Source: Nymphaea colorata
Taxonomy: Eukaryota; Streptophyta; Magnoliopsida; Nymphaeales; Nymphaeaceae
DNA: 64,000 nucleotides
Direction of reading: 5' to 3'
NCBI RefSeq assembly: GCF_008831285.2
Contig: NC_045141.1
Span: 1-64,000, forward strand
Under the pieces are notes generated by a model. The model did not search any database. It saw only the letters and a list, made by a program, of their open reading frames with translations, and was not told the DNA's origin. A program made the translations under genes and the position numbers. The first letter of the stretch is position 1. Every line of letters starts with the position of its first letter. Of this stretch, positions 46,407 through 58,574 are shown piece by piece.

Positions 46407-46565
46407 GCATGACAAAGAGACAACCCATAAGAGAAGCACACAGCTGCCCAAGGGAAACGAAGAATGAATAAACAAACACTCAGGCTAGAGTTACGATCAG
46501 AAGTTAATTCCCATCAGCCAACCTCATGAGAAGATCATAGAATACCTCATTGCCAAAAAAGTGTT

Positions 46566-46970
46566 ATGTTGCCAAACATTTCAGAACCTCCAAAAATGAT
46601 GGGAATTGATAAAGAAAAATTATGTAAGTTTCATCGTGCCCCTCGTCATGACACTAAGGATTGTTTTGTTCTCAAGAATATCATCCAAGATTTCATCAAC
46701 AAAGATCTCAAAGTTGATGATGATAGCATTCCTGAGATATTGAGGAATCCATTCCTTGATTATGAAAAGGCAGCATTCGCCACAATTGCAGTGGCCAGTT
46801 TGCTCCCATATCAGCAGGAGTACATCCGACCTTGTGATGGAAACAAGTCACACCAAGTTATGGTGACTAATTGGGGTAAGCAACCTTTAGACTTCATTAG
46901 TATGATGAACAACAAGATAGAATGTTCATCCAAAAACTTTACCGTAATTTCAAAAACTTTTTTCTTATGA
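46566..46970 (+). pseudogene. Gypsy relic nucleocapsid-like segment
   Basis: The frame carries CKFHRAPRHDTKDCFVLKNI, a C-x-x-H...H-x4-C knuckle followed by the LKxxIxxxI helix typical of plant Gypsy gag ends. The protein then runs on acidic and hydrophobic sequence to a stop at about 46968. Confidence 0.7.
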
Positions 46971-47129
46971 GTTGGTGATAATGAGTTGTCAGATGACTCC
47001 CCAAACAAGGATCTATGTTATTCCGATGATGTCATCATTTTGGAAGAAAGTCTTATTGAGGGAGACTGGATTTAAAACTCTAAAAACCAGTCAATCATTT
47101 ATACAGAAAAAGATCTTTTAAAATGAGGA

Positions 47130-47515
47130 TAATACTATAAAGAGGCTCTCTATATTGCCATCCAAGTTAATGATATGACTGTGCCACATGGATTGATCAT
47201 TGGAGGAAGTGACTTAAATATTTATCTTGTTTTCACAGCCAAGGCTTTCGGCTTCCGTGAAGACAAATATCACCCTGATCAAACCAAAATATATGGATAT
47301 GATGGTTGAAGAATGAATAGCAAAGGAACCCTCATGATGGACGTGATCATCGAATGCACCAGTCACTCTATTTTATTTCATGTGGTGAATGTACCCCATC
47401 ATACAACTTGCTCCTGGGGCGGTGTTGTATCCATGAAGTATGAGGTATCTGATACACTCTTCACCAATGACTTAAATAGAATTTTAGCCCATTTGTCATC
47501 ACCGTATGTGTAGAG
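47130..47515 (+). pseudogene. Gypsy relic protease-like segment
   Basis: Broken frames encode VPHGLIIGGSDLNIYLVFTA. Here canonical copies have a catalytic D-x-G; the Asp is replaced by Gly-Gly-Ser context, so it is inactive. After a stop, TLMMDVIIECTSHSILFHVV and VPHHTTCSWG follow, where intact elements have a LLGR-W motif. Confidence 0.55.
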
Positions 47516-48650
47516 GACCTGATCGAGAGGTTGATACAGCCAATACTCCCTAGACCAATTAACTCGATGGACATACTCAACATAAGGACAACAAAAGAAG
47601 CACCTTAGAAAAAAGGATGCGAAGCATGGAGGTAGGTAAATCATCCCTTATATGCTCATTTTGAGAAAAACCCCAAGGGAATCCAGTTGCTTTGAAAGGT
47701 GGATATCGTCCATTCACTGGCCTTTAGAAGATGACTTTGAGGGTCTTCTGGAAGAATCTCAGCTTCTCCTGGAGCACCTCGAGATCATCTTTGGCATTCA
47801 AGATGAGGTCCACCTTTTCTTTCAACAAGCTTGTTAAAGAAATAGGTGTTTGCACAAGGGTGTCAATTACTGTTGTCATCTCTATTTTTTCTTGGTAAAA
47901 GAAAGAGCTAGCAGAGGAAGAGAACTAGAAATCTGAAAATGGAAGGATAGGAGGACGAAGGAAGGCCAAACAAATTTAGGTCCACCACTGCAATTGGAAT
48001 TAGTGGAGAGTAAATAACCTGCCCACTACTTAAATTGGAGAGCGGTTGCCCATTTGTGCTGTACAGGCTATCAAGGTCCATGATTGGTGCTAAATAAATC
48101 CGAAAAAAGTTTCGACACATGATTTTGCAAAGAAAAAAGGACCCAAAATTTTATTTAGCTCATTCAAGTTTCGTGATCTGACCATTGACTAGAAGTACAA
48201 CTTGTTCGTGCCTTGAGGGAAGGCCATCGACCTTGCCAAACTCAAGGCTAGTCATCCCAATTGTGAAGAGTGTTTCATATTTAGACTTAGGTTCAGGATG
48301 TCTGCGACTCATACTAAACCAGTTCAGCTGCTGTCTTTCAACAAACTCTGTTTGACAGAACTATGAGCTCAGAATGGGATGTGAAACGTCTCTATAACTA
48401 AAGCAACAGAGCAGAGCATGATCAAGTGGCACTAGCCACCCAAGGTTGGCTCAGACCAATTATGGAGCAAGAGCTAGGTTTTGTTTATAGTCTTTTGGCC
48501 TATTTCCTTGACTTAATATATGTTTCTCATTAAATTACTCTTCGGATCATATCTATGAGGTTATATTGTCCAAAAATTATTTTAATACTTAATTTTAATA
48601 GGTTTAGTTTTTGTCTCTTACTCAAGTGGTCTGCTTTTCACCAACTTTCC
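47516..48650. other. Unassigned sequence
   Basis: No motif could be identified. Weak frames (47652-47837) may be further decayed Gypsy sequence. Confidence 0.3.
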
Positions 48651-48654
48651 TTTC

Positions 48655-48978
48655 CTTTTATATATATATATATATATATAGAAAGAGAGAGAGTGACAGC
48701 AGCAGTGCACTCAGATCTGTTCATAGAATGGATCAAGAATGCATGTTCATACGGATCGGATTTTAGAATGGATCCAAGATCCAATTAGTTAGGAAGCTCT
48801 ATTCAAATGAACGGGCAGTTTATTTGGAGCGGCTGAAGATGATAATTAATTGAAAACCCTAAATTCATTTTTCTTTCATTTGTACATGGTTCGTTCTTTT
48901 AAGTTCAATTTTTGTTGTTGTTCTTCACTAGATTTGTAGTTTTCCTCAAGGAATAGAGCTTATACTTTAATTACTGCT

Positions 48979-49018
<40 letters not shown>
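48655..49018. repeat. (TA)n and (GA)n microsatellites
   Basis: (TA)n lies at about 48658-48681, followed by GA units to 48695, and a longer (GA)n at about 48984-49018. Confidence 0.95.
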
Positions 49019-49022
<4 letters not shown>

Positions 49023-49619
49023 CTTTTGTTTTATCAACAAATCTTTCTGTTTGTTTACGGTTCCAAAGTTCAGTCGCTAAAGATTTGATATTTTATGCTT
49101 TTTGTTTACTTGTTTTACATTCAATGGGAAACCTGATGAACACTACCAAAAAAAAAACAATAGTTTTACCATGGGAGGAATGCATCAGTAAAAATTCCAA
49201 AGCCGTCAGTATATGTTGTAGCCACAATTTAATGAGCACCAGAATCCAAAGGTTAAACTTTCCTTTGTTTTTAGGGCCTCTACATTTCAGTAAGTTAAAA
49301 AGATACAGAAGGTTCATGTAACAAGATACAACAAACTATTATAACAATTGATATATACTTACACTTTACCTTTTATACTCTTCACCTTATAAAAGCAATT
49401 GACAATGCCTCATCATTGATGGTACCAAATACATCATTTTTGAAGTAGAAAATCAATTTCTCTATGTTCCAATAACCTTTCTTAAGCTTTGAGAGGCAGA
49501 CAATCTGTTCTTGTACATTGCTGGAAATGCAAAAAAGAACATTGTATCCTGGTGTGTCTTTACTGAGCAGGAAAGTATTAACCAATATCAAATTGGAGGC
49601 AGACTCAGGAATGTTTTGT

Positions 49620-49780
49620 TGCAAGAGCCAAACTATAGTTTCAAAATTTCAATAAGCGCCAAAATAGAATTTTTTTAAATTTTCACTTAGTTAAGCTAAT
49701 TTTTTTGAAGGATGCATATAAATTTTTGCATTTTTTGAACCAAGGAGTTGGGGGGGGGGGGGGTGAGGGTCCTCCCCAGC
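49620..49780. repeat. Decayed copy of the GAGCCAGAATTTTT repeat family
   Basis: GAGCCAAACTATAGTTTCAAAATTT at 49626 and the following A/T-rich interior match 49853-50057 on the other strand. It ends in a poly-G run (about 49750-49764). Confidence 0.6.
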
Positions 49781-49852
49781 ACTAAGCCCATTTTCTTTTA
49801 TCAAACACAGGAACACCCACACCCTAGAATCTTCATTCCATTCCATCACACA

Positions 49853-50057
49853 CAGGGGTGGAGGGAAGGGGGGCCGGCATGAACCTTGGCCACCCCCCCC
49901 CCCCCTTCAGATTTTAAAAACTTTAAAAATTTGTATGTAAATCTAAACAAATTTAGTTAAATATATATAAAAAATTAAAAATTTCTATTTTGGCTCCTGT
50001 TAAAATTTTGGAACTATAGTTAACCTATGCAACAAAAAAATTCTGGCTCTACCCCTG
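49853..50057 (-). mobile_element. hAT-type MITE (205 bp) with perfect 8-bp target duplication
   Basis: The left end is CAGGGGTGGAGGG. The right end, on the minus strand, is CAGGGGTAGAGCCAGAATTT. ATCACACA occurs exactly at 49845-49852 and 50058-50065. CAGGGGT ends and an 8-bp duplication are typical of hAT. The interior has a poly-C run (about 49894-49907) and no coding capacity. Confidence 0.9.
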
Positions 50058-50734
50058 ATCACACATGCCTCATAACTAGAATGGTGACAACGGTCCCCAT
50101 TCTAGTGATTCCTTGACACAATTTTCTGGAAGCAAGTTACCAGTTAAAGGTTCCCATAAGATCAAACTATAATAGGTCAAATTATTCGATGGTACAGATT
50201 TTTAATCAACACCATCCTTTTATGTACCCACTGCGCGTGGTCTCCCCTTTGCACCTTTTCGCTTCTCATCCTCTCTCTTCATGACTTTATCGACAGCATT
50301 TTTCCTCTCTCATTTGTCTTCTCCTGATTTCTTTGTTGCCATCATCGAAGTTACCAGTAAGAGGGAGTCGGGAATTTTTCATGAGGGTCGAATTATGGTT
50401 TCAAACTAACAACAACAAAAATATAATTTTTCAAACTTTTTACATAACATATATGAATTTCTGTAGAATTTTATATGTAAAATTTTACTTTTATTTATTT
50501 TTTTAGGTCTAGATACCATTGATTGGGGATCAGAAAATCAGGGAGGACGAGTTCAGCTTGGACTCGTTAAAAAATTGGCAATCCTCTACCTTGAGTTTCA
50601 ACCAAGTGAATGGGACGGAAGAATTCAAAGGAAATCTGAAGATATTCCTTGTGTCGAGTTCCAGACATGGATGAGAGTTCTAGATCTTTTCATTTTTTTT
50701 TTTTGGCTTCCCTCCTTTATTGCCTTCTCCAATA

Positions 50735-50925
50735 AGGGGCAGAGCCAGAATTTTTTCATGAGGTGGGTGGAATTAAGGTTTCTAAAGTTTAACTAGGGCC
50801 AACATATTATATTTCAAATTTTTTATACAGAACAAGTGAAATTTTCTAAAATTTACATATAATTTTTTTTTTAATTTTTTTAAAGTGGGGCCAAGGCCCA
50901 TGTGGGCCTTACCTTGGCAACTTCA
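50735..50925 (+). repeat. Second member of the hAT MITE family
   Basis: AGGGGCAGAGCCAGAATTTT starts the copy, and the interior (AAGTTTAACTAGGGCCAACA) and the end (GGGGCCAAGGCCCATGTGGG) resemble 49853-50057 in reverse. The exact right end and the target duplication are not clear. A further partial copy may lie at 50370-50470. Confidence 0.65.
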
Positions 50926-51559
50926 TCTAAAGGCTCTTCATTTCTTTGCCATCTTGTTCATTGATTTGATTCTCATGTGGAATTTTTTGGAATAACTTTT
51001 TATGTTTCTTTCATAAATTTTTATTTCTGTATTTCTTTACTCCTATCAATGGCTTTTGTGATTGTACTCAGATTTAATGTTCCTTTTCCTGGTTGAAAAA
51101 TTGATTTTTACTTCGACCTCCTGAGTTTATGTTGATTGATTATTACAATAGGAAGAAAACATATCAAATAGAGAAAGAGCCAATGGATGGAAGCAACTAT
51201 GTTCTTCCTCTGTTCTTCTCTATCTCAATGTATAAAAGCAAAATTCAAAATTAGCATACAAATTCAAGAGATCGCAATGGATAAAAGCTTGATGAGTTAA
51301 AAGACCATGATTTTACTTCTTAGAAACATGTTTAAAAATGTGACCTTCTTTAACAACAAAAATTGGGTTAAACATACCTATGAGTTATTGTTCACACCCC
51401 ACTTTCACGGTGTGGACTGTGAAGTTTGTGCACGAATCAGCAAAAAATCAAGTTTTGCTTGAAAATAGATTTTAAGAGAAAGTGACCCATCCCTTCCACC
51501 ATTAACAGTTGTAATTAATCGAAGGTCTGAGTTTTCTCAAGCTTGACAAGTTATTTTTT

Positions 51560-52420
51560 TTATACAATGTGTGAGGATTGGAATTCGGATTTTTAAAGTT
51601 TATTTAAACAAAGACTTGGATTTGATTGAAAATATTTCCGTATTACAAAATTTTGAAGATTGGGAGTTCATCCTTGGAAAGGATTTTTTGAATTAATCAT
51701 GGATTTTAGCAATTGGACCTTGAGTTGATCCCAAAAATTGTAATTTAGAATTGGAAATTGAGAATCAGAATATTGGATTTTGAATCAAATTGGGGATTGG
51801 GTAATTGAAGCTTTGTTTTTGAAACAAGGATCTTGGAATTGAAAATTGAAAGTTTGGGCTAGACTTTAGAACTTGAAAGATAATTTGGATTTTGGGATTT
51901 GAAATTTGACTTGAAAATTCTTGGAATCCTTGGAACTGGAATTCAGTTTTGAAGCCAAAATTGAATTTGGAAAAATTGGATTGGAGAGTTGAATTCTAGT
52001 TGAAATTTTCGAGAAACGAATCTTTGAGATTGAAATTTTGGGTTTGGAATGGTTGGAACTCGATCAATTCAGAATTTTTGAAAGCATTTATGTTTAAGAT
52101 TTTGATATTTTAATCTAGTTTTGGTATTTTTTAAAGATTTGATTTTATTTGGTTGGTTTTGATCATGAAATGAGATTAAAAAATTGGAAATTGGCAGTCT
52201 AAGTCCAGTTTTGGGAGAATTTTCTTTATTGAAAATTTTGGAATTTTTATTTTTATTTTTTTGGAATTTTAGTCAAGCTTATGAAAATTTGCTTGAGATT
52301 TTTGGATTTGAAAATTAGTTTGATTTTGAGAAAAATCCAATGGAATCGTTTTGAAATTGATTATGAAAGTTTGGGTTTTATAACCATGTTGAAAATTTGG
52401 TGCTTCTGTGTCAAAATAAG
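51560..52420. repeat. Quasi-repetitive TTGGAATTTGAAA-rich stretch
   Basis: Degenerate GGATTTTG, TTGGAATT and GAAATTTGG motifs recur without a fixed period. The complementary motif dominates 39755-40165. No coding frame is credible. Confidence 0.5.
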
Positions 52421-54069
52421 TGAGGTGCTCAAGTTTGTGTGGCAATATGACATAATCATGAAAGCTACTCCAACTTGATTCACTTAGATTTTGGTGAATT
52501 TGAGTAGGTGCATTCATGTTGTGAGTGCATGTATGCATGAAATGTGTATATTCATGCTTCACTCTATTTCTCTCCATGCATAATTAAATTTAATCCCACA
52601 TAGGCACAAGTCCATCTTGGAGGTGAAAAACATAAGACTGTTCCCCAAGCACATCCTTGATGTGGAGGAGGACATAAGCTTAGGTTTTTACTAGATGGTA
52701 GGCAAAAATTCATTTGATAGGCTGATTTCAACTCATTTTTTACTAGATGGTAGGCAAAAGGAATTAATTTGTTTGAAAATTTGGAGAATTTGGGCTTTGA
52801 CAAATTTTCTCTTTGGATAGCAATATCACTTTTGTGAATTCCCTTAGGAAGAAACGTTTTGAAAAAATGATTCTTGAATTTTGATTTTGGAAATAGCTTG
52901 ATATATATTGATTTCTGAAAATAGCATTATTTTTGGAGATGATTGGATTTTTGGAAATAAGTATTCCCAAATGGGTTTTGTAAAACATTGAATTTCTTTT
53001 GTGGTTTTGATCTTGATCAAAGTCTGAGGATTTCCTTTTGAAACCCAACAAGATTATATTTTTTTATTAATTGCTGATTTTCAAAATCACGAGGATTTCT
53101 GAAAATTTCACAAACGAAAAGGTTAAAACGGGCTCATTGCAATTGGTATATTCCAGTTACAATATAGACCGCACTCATAAACTGAGTGGATCAGATTCTT
53201 TGGGGAAACGATTTGATGAGATAATGAAGTCTGATTTGTTGCTCATCCAACCAGTAAGGAAACCATTCAGGCTTCATTCGTCTTTTTTTTCTTTGCATAC
53301 ATCATTGATTTGTTGCTTCTTCATGTTTGTATCGACCGATCTGGTCTTCATGCTTTTTGGCATCCTTTCATTGTGGCCAGAACTCAACATTCATTTTTGC
53401 AGACTTAGAACATCTGGAAGAGGGTTTTTAATTTGGCTTCTTAAGCTATTCAGACAGTCAAGGGCTGCTTGGTAATTGTAGTTGTTATTTGAATATACTA
53501 AAAATGGGGTAAACTCATGAAACATTTTAATAAGTGTTCCAAGAATCTTATCCAAATCTTTACAATATATTCATGAAACAGTTGTAAATTGTTTCCTTTG
53601 CAATTCAGCAATTCAAGTCTACAGAAATTTATGAAGTTCCTGTTCTCATGTATCTATGGTTGGTTTGATTTTCTAACTAAAATTACATATATAAGATTTA
53701 TTTTCTATGTGATAGAGGGTGTAACACTAAATGTAAAAGCGAAAAGTTCTGTGCAAATGTTGATAATGATAAAGAATTTACCTTTCACTATTTCTTCATG
53801 TTTATCTATAATGAGTTGCAAAACAAAAAAAGGTACTAGTTTTGTAAAATTTGAAGCTGGGATTGGTTGTAGGGAGATGCTATTGTCAGTCATTTATAAA
53901 GAGAACTTGGATACTGGCCTCCTTTTATATTCTTAATTAAATTACATCCTTATTATATTAGATTTTCGCATTGATTCTCTTGTGGATAGGAATCACAAAC
54001 TTTTTTTGACCATATAAACAACAGCCGCCACATTTTTCCTCCAACAAATTCTAGATGAAAGTGGTTGCA
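52421..54069. other. Non-coding flank of the Tekay-like element
   Basis: It contains a short direct repeat (TTTTTACTAGATGGTAGGCA at about 52685 and 52736) and weak frames without recognisable motifs (for example 53071-53475). Nothing else was identified. Confidence 0.35.
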
Positions 54070-57050
54070 TGTTTTTCACCCCGACCTTTTGACACTCAAC
54101 CATTTTTTTTTTCTAAACATCAAACATCGAGGTGTGACTATACAACAGTTCAAAAGAAATGAGCCAAGTAATTCAAAACAATGGGGCGAACTTTCATTTA
54201 TAGAACAACATCGTTTCACACAAAATCACATCCCTATACATGACAAAAATGCCTCAAAATCCTAACATTGATGCCTAACAAAATAAGACATCAATACAAA
54301 CGAAGCAAGACGCGCCGGCACTATACAAACAAAACCCAAAACCTCCCCAGTAGGACGTGAATGAAGTCATCTGCTCAACCTGTTGCCCCTGGTCTACCAA
54401 AACCTGAAAAAGAAAGCAAATGAAGGCTCAGTCTTCGCAGTACGGCAACAAGCCAGGAAAATGCCAAACCTTCTCAAGTAAGGCTCAAATAAGAGAACAA
54501 ATATCAACTCATCTATCATCATGTCATGTTAGAGTACGACACGTAAAGGCCACTTGATGGCCACACTAACACAATGTCAATCACATGCGAAGCATACTTA
54601 AACACAACACTTGCATTCAGATCATTCACATACACATCAGTCACATGCATTCCATCATATACATCACATTTTCATTAACTTCAGTGTATTAACAGTTCCT
54701 GTGGGTGCAAACACAAGCACGTGCACACCGTGGGCGGTCTACAGCCGAGAGACAACCCCCGTAGTGGCCCAGAACAGTATGGATCCATCCATCCGCTGCA
54801 GCGGTAGAGCACTCATCCATGGATGTATGAGTTTCAAGGAAAGACACTTAGCCTTCCCTAGGACACCCAGGTTGGGAAGGAGGGAGCCTGCGCTCCAAGA
54901 ACATCACACAACAGAACCCTAGGGCCTTGCACCGCCTGCGCTTCGAACAAGCAAGACCAGTGGCAAAAGCGAGACAACTCCCAAACACCCCACTGGCCTC
55001 TCATCTCTTATTCATTCATTCTTATCATTATAGTTACACATTCACAAGATGACTGGCTATCACATGAGGTTAGTACACTTCACGAGTGCACCCATACCTC
55101 CAATTACCTCTACATGAGGTCTATACATACAGTAACAGTCATTGCTAGCCGTCATACCATACGGGTACAACTACCCTCCAAATCATCCATTTGCATCATT
55201 GCCCATGTCAATGTATATGCAACAACATACACATTCATGACGATCATCTCATCAATCACATCAATCACATCTTTTGAAGACTTAGCCAAAGCACAGAGAG
55301 TGTCTCGATCTGCGGTTGGCACGTAGCTGTCCTATGCAGTTATCATTCTATGATGCTTTCTAATACACAATTGGGGTCGAGGAGACACTCGACTTGATAC
55401 CCCGCCTCATCTGTCCTAAACAGTTATCAATTCTAGCATGCACATGCAAATGCATAACATTTTCAAAACAAATGACTAATAGCCTTTCTAAACCATTCAT
55501 ATCATATAAGCAACATACATATACTCATTCACAAAGCAATCAATCAATTAACATCACAATCTTAGGATCCCCTGATCCTAGGAACACACAATCACACATT
55601 GGCCTCAGGCAGGGATTTGCCTAGAATGCCGCCATACCTATGGCGCGCTCACCAAATTCTTCAAAACTCCTCGAGCATTGAACTCAAGGTCGACGGGACG
55701 TGCCCGGTGTACCTGCAAACATAAACCAAAGGTAAGATTCCTACTAGATACCTAAACAATTCAAACAAATGCAAACAGAATCATTGAGGCTCGTGTCATC
55801 GCCTCAAGAGGGGGACAATGGGTAGTGTCGACCAACAAGCTCTCCATTAGGCCTCCTCCTTACAACTTGACATTGGCACAAAATATCAAAACCCACAACC
55901 ATCAATCAATCCATCACTAACACCTTCTTCAATAATGTTCTTTAATTAAGACATCAACCCCAAAGTCACATCCAAATACGTATATTTTCCCCAATTAACT
56001 TCATAACACACCCGTTCACAAAAGCATGCGCTACGTGCACCCTAAGACTGTTCTAAATCTTCCACACAACCTCACAATCTCTACCATACTTCCCTAATGC
56101 TTCGAAAATTAATCCATCATGCTTAAATGATCATCAAATGTATGAATCTTCGCTTTCCAACATAGTCCTAAGCTTTCCCCCAAAAACAAAATCACTAACA
56201 TGCGTTCCAAATAATCAATACTAAGCTCTTAGCATGCTCAAACAATAATTATATATGCTTTACTAGATAATATTCATTAAGTTGAGCTTGATTAGGTATC
56301 GCTCACCCCAAAACAGACGTCCAAACTACTGTAACGCCTTCGACAACCACCACAAGCGTTCAATCGATCTTCAAACAGCCAAAAATCAACAGTCGTCAAC
56401 ACCTCCCAAGTCTCCTACTCAATGTTATGAAGACAAGTCCCCTAGCTGCATACCGACCCAAAAGCCATACGTGAGTCAACAATCGACCAAAAGAAGTTAA
56501 AAAACAGAATCTGCCAGTAAGAGAGACCCACGGTAGTAGTGGGAAAAGCTAAAACAAAAGAGGGAAAAGGGCGCTGACAGGGAGGGTAGACAACGAAAGA
56601 GGGAGGGTTCGGGTAAAAAGTAAAACGGCAGAGGGAAGGGAAATTGAACGGGGCAATGGGAGAAATGGTGAAGGGGAGACGGACGGGGTGAGGAGGGAGC
56701 TTTAGTAGAGAGGGAGAGGAAGAGAACATGCGGCAGGGGGGGGTGCTGTCGAAAGAGGAAGAAGCAGCGTGGGAGGATGAGAAGAAGCAGACAGGGAGGG
56801 CGGGAGAGGGAGCTTACCCACGCAGCTGCCGTCGCCACCGCCACCGCTGTCGTCGCCGCCACCGGTCAAGCCACCGCTACCACCCACCGCCACTTCTTCT
56901 TTGCGCTGGCATGGATAACCCCAGGAGCACAACGAAGGAGAACAGAGAAAGTCGAGGGAGGAGGGCCCTCGCGTCGGGCTTCTTCACGCCAACGGGTTCG
57001 GGTCTAGGTCTGGACCTGATCCGGCTCACCTGCGCAAGACGAGCGTTACA
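54070..57050 (-). repeat. Tekay-like 3' LTR (2981 bp)
   Basis: On the minus strand it starts TGTAACGCTCGTC at 57050 and ends near 54070, where the sequence reads TGTTTTTCACCCCGACC on the plus strand against TGTCACACCCCGACC in the other LTR, so the terminal bases have diverged. Its first few hundred bases (about 56560-57010) are GC-rich and purine/pyrimidine-biased. Frames within the LTR are not genes. Confidence 0.92.
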
Positions 57051-57065
57051 TCCTTCCCTCCTAAA
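57051..57065 (-). other. Tekay-like polypurine tract
   Basis: TTTAGGAGGGAAGGA on the minus strand directly precedes the LTR start TGTAACGCTCG, the expected site for plus-strand priming. Confidence 0.88.
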
Positions 57066-57091
57066 AAAAAAAATCGTCCTCGAAATTTAGA

Positions 57092-58574
57092 TCATACCTC
57101 AATGCAAGAACAAGTGTGGATATCTCTTCTGCATGTCCTTCTCATGTTCCCATGTACTTTCCTTCAATCCATGGTACTGTCATTCCACTTTCACTAAAGG
57201 AATTCTCTTAGTGTGCAACACTTGCTCTCGTTGATCCACAATTCTAATGGGCTTTTCTTCCATTGTCAAATCATCTTGCACTAGAATACCTTGAAAATCA
57301 ATCACATGTGTCAGATCTGGTACATATTTTTGAAGCATGGAAACATGGAAAACGTCATGGATATGACTCAAATCAGGTGGCAGTGCCAATCTGTAGGCCA
57401 CCTCTCCAATCTTCTCTAATATCTCAAATGGTCCTACGAACCTCGTGCTCAACTTTCCCTTCATACCAAATCGAAAAACACCTTTAGTAGGGAAAATCTT
57501 TAGGAACACATGATCACCAACCTCAAAAGCCAACTCTCTACCTCGAATGTCGGCATAGCTTTTCTGTCTACTCTGAGCAGTCAACAACTTTTTCCTTATC
57601 AATTGCACTTGGTCGGTGTAGTGTTGCAATACTAAAGGGTTTTTGATCTTGCCATCACCCAATTCGGTCCAACAAGCTGGCGATCTGCACGGCCTCTCAT
57701 ACAAAGCTTCAAACGGTGTCATCCCAATACTAGAGTGATAACTGTTATTATAAACAAATTCTGTCAGTTTCACATTTTTGTCTCATTCTCCTTTCCACTC
57801 TAAGACACATGCACGCAACATGTCCTCTAAGGTTTGAATAGTCCTCTCTGATTGCCCATCAGTTTGGGGGTGGAATGCTATGCTCATCTTAAGCTTGGTA
57901 CCCAAAGCCCTCTGTAATTGCCCCCAAAACCTAGAGGTAAAACACGGATCTCGATCTGAGATGATAGACTTTGGCACTCCATGCAATCTCACTATCTCAC
58001 CAATATACAACTCTGTGAGACTTTCCAAGGACTGACTGATTCTGATTGGCAGAAAATAGGCAGACTTCGTAAGTCGATCAACAATCACCCATATGGCATC
58101 ATGTTGTCTTCTGGTGTGAGGCAACCCAACCACAAAATCCATTGTAATGTCTTCCTACTTCCACACTGGGATATCTATTCTTTGCAACAAGCCTCCTGGC
58201 TGTTGATGCTCTGCTTTGACTTGTTGGCAAACTAAACACTTTGCCACATATTCTGCAATTTCAAACTTCATTCCAGGCCACTAAAAATTTCTTTTCATAT
58301 CTTGAAACATCTTTGTACTACCAGGATGAATAGAAAACTTAGATTTGTGAGCTTCATCAAGCAACTGACGCTTCACCTCTTCATCTCTAGGAACCCATAA
58401 TCTCTGCCAAAACCGCAATGAACCATCTTCATCTTGATGCCAAAGAGAATCCGTCTTTTTGCTTTCTTTCATGTTCTTAGTAAACTCTGGATCTTCCTTT
58501 TGCTTCATAACAAATTCTTCCATCAAAGGATGTCGAATCAAGGCCGTCATCATTGCCATGTTCTCATCACAAAT
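57092..58574 (-). pseudogene. Tekay-like integrase with chromodomain-like tail
   Basis: 58559-58281 holds the linker and the zinc-binding start (HKSKFSIHPGSTKMFQDMKR). After a TAG (Trp codon) comes [20 protein letters not shown]. After another TAG (58155-58157), 58142-57783 holds [10 protein letters not shown] (first Asp), [14 protein letters not shown] (second Asp) and [17 protein letters not shown] (Glu). After a TGA (57783-57785), 57773-57180 holds PFEALYERPCRSP, the GPFEILEKIGEVAYRLALPP module and HDVFHVSMLQKYVPD. After a last TGA (57180-57182), GLKESTWEHEKDMQKRYPHL ends the protein at about 57092. This tail is the chromodomain-like part that can target insertion to chromatin. Confidence 0.92.

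Larger units (their letters stand above)
44340..47515 (+). mobile_element. Old Ty3/gypsy relic: 5' region, gag and protease
   Basis: A series of broken plus-strand frames follows the order of a plant Gypsy polyprotein. 44368-44946 contains two Pro/His-rich 5' frames (with ISYTWFTCPVENKEYAKWWD). 45696-46046 is gag (FVKYDGTTSLHVHLSTFIND and FFRYFSSSLKG). 46128-46406 is gag continued (SLVRKKLAHSLKSLI). 46566-46970 holds a nucleocapsid-like motif (CKFHRAPRHDTKDCF). 47145-47510 is protease-like (HGLIIGGSDLNIYLV). No reverse transcriptase or integrase is recognisable downstream. The lineage is probably Tat/Athila-like, but this is an inference. Confidence 0.7.

Noticed and set aside
54611-54922. 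Open frame repeated nearly identically at 62455-62850
   Set aside because: It is repeated because both lie in the two LTRs of the Tekay-like element; no protein motif.
56728-57090. Frames in GC-rich sequence next to the integrase end
   Set aside because: They lie within the 3' LTR and across its border.
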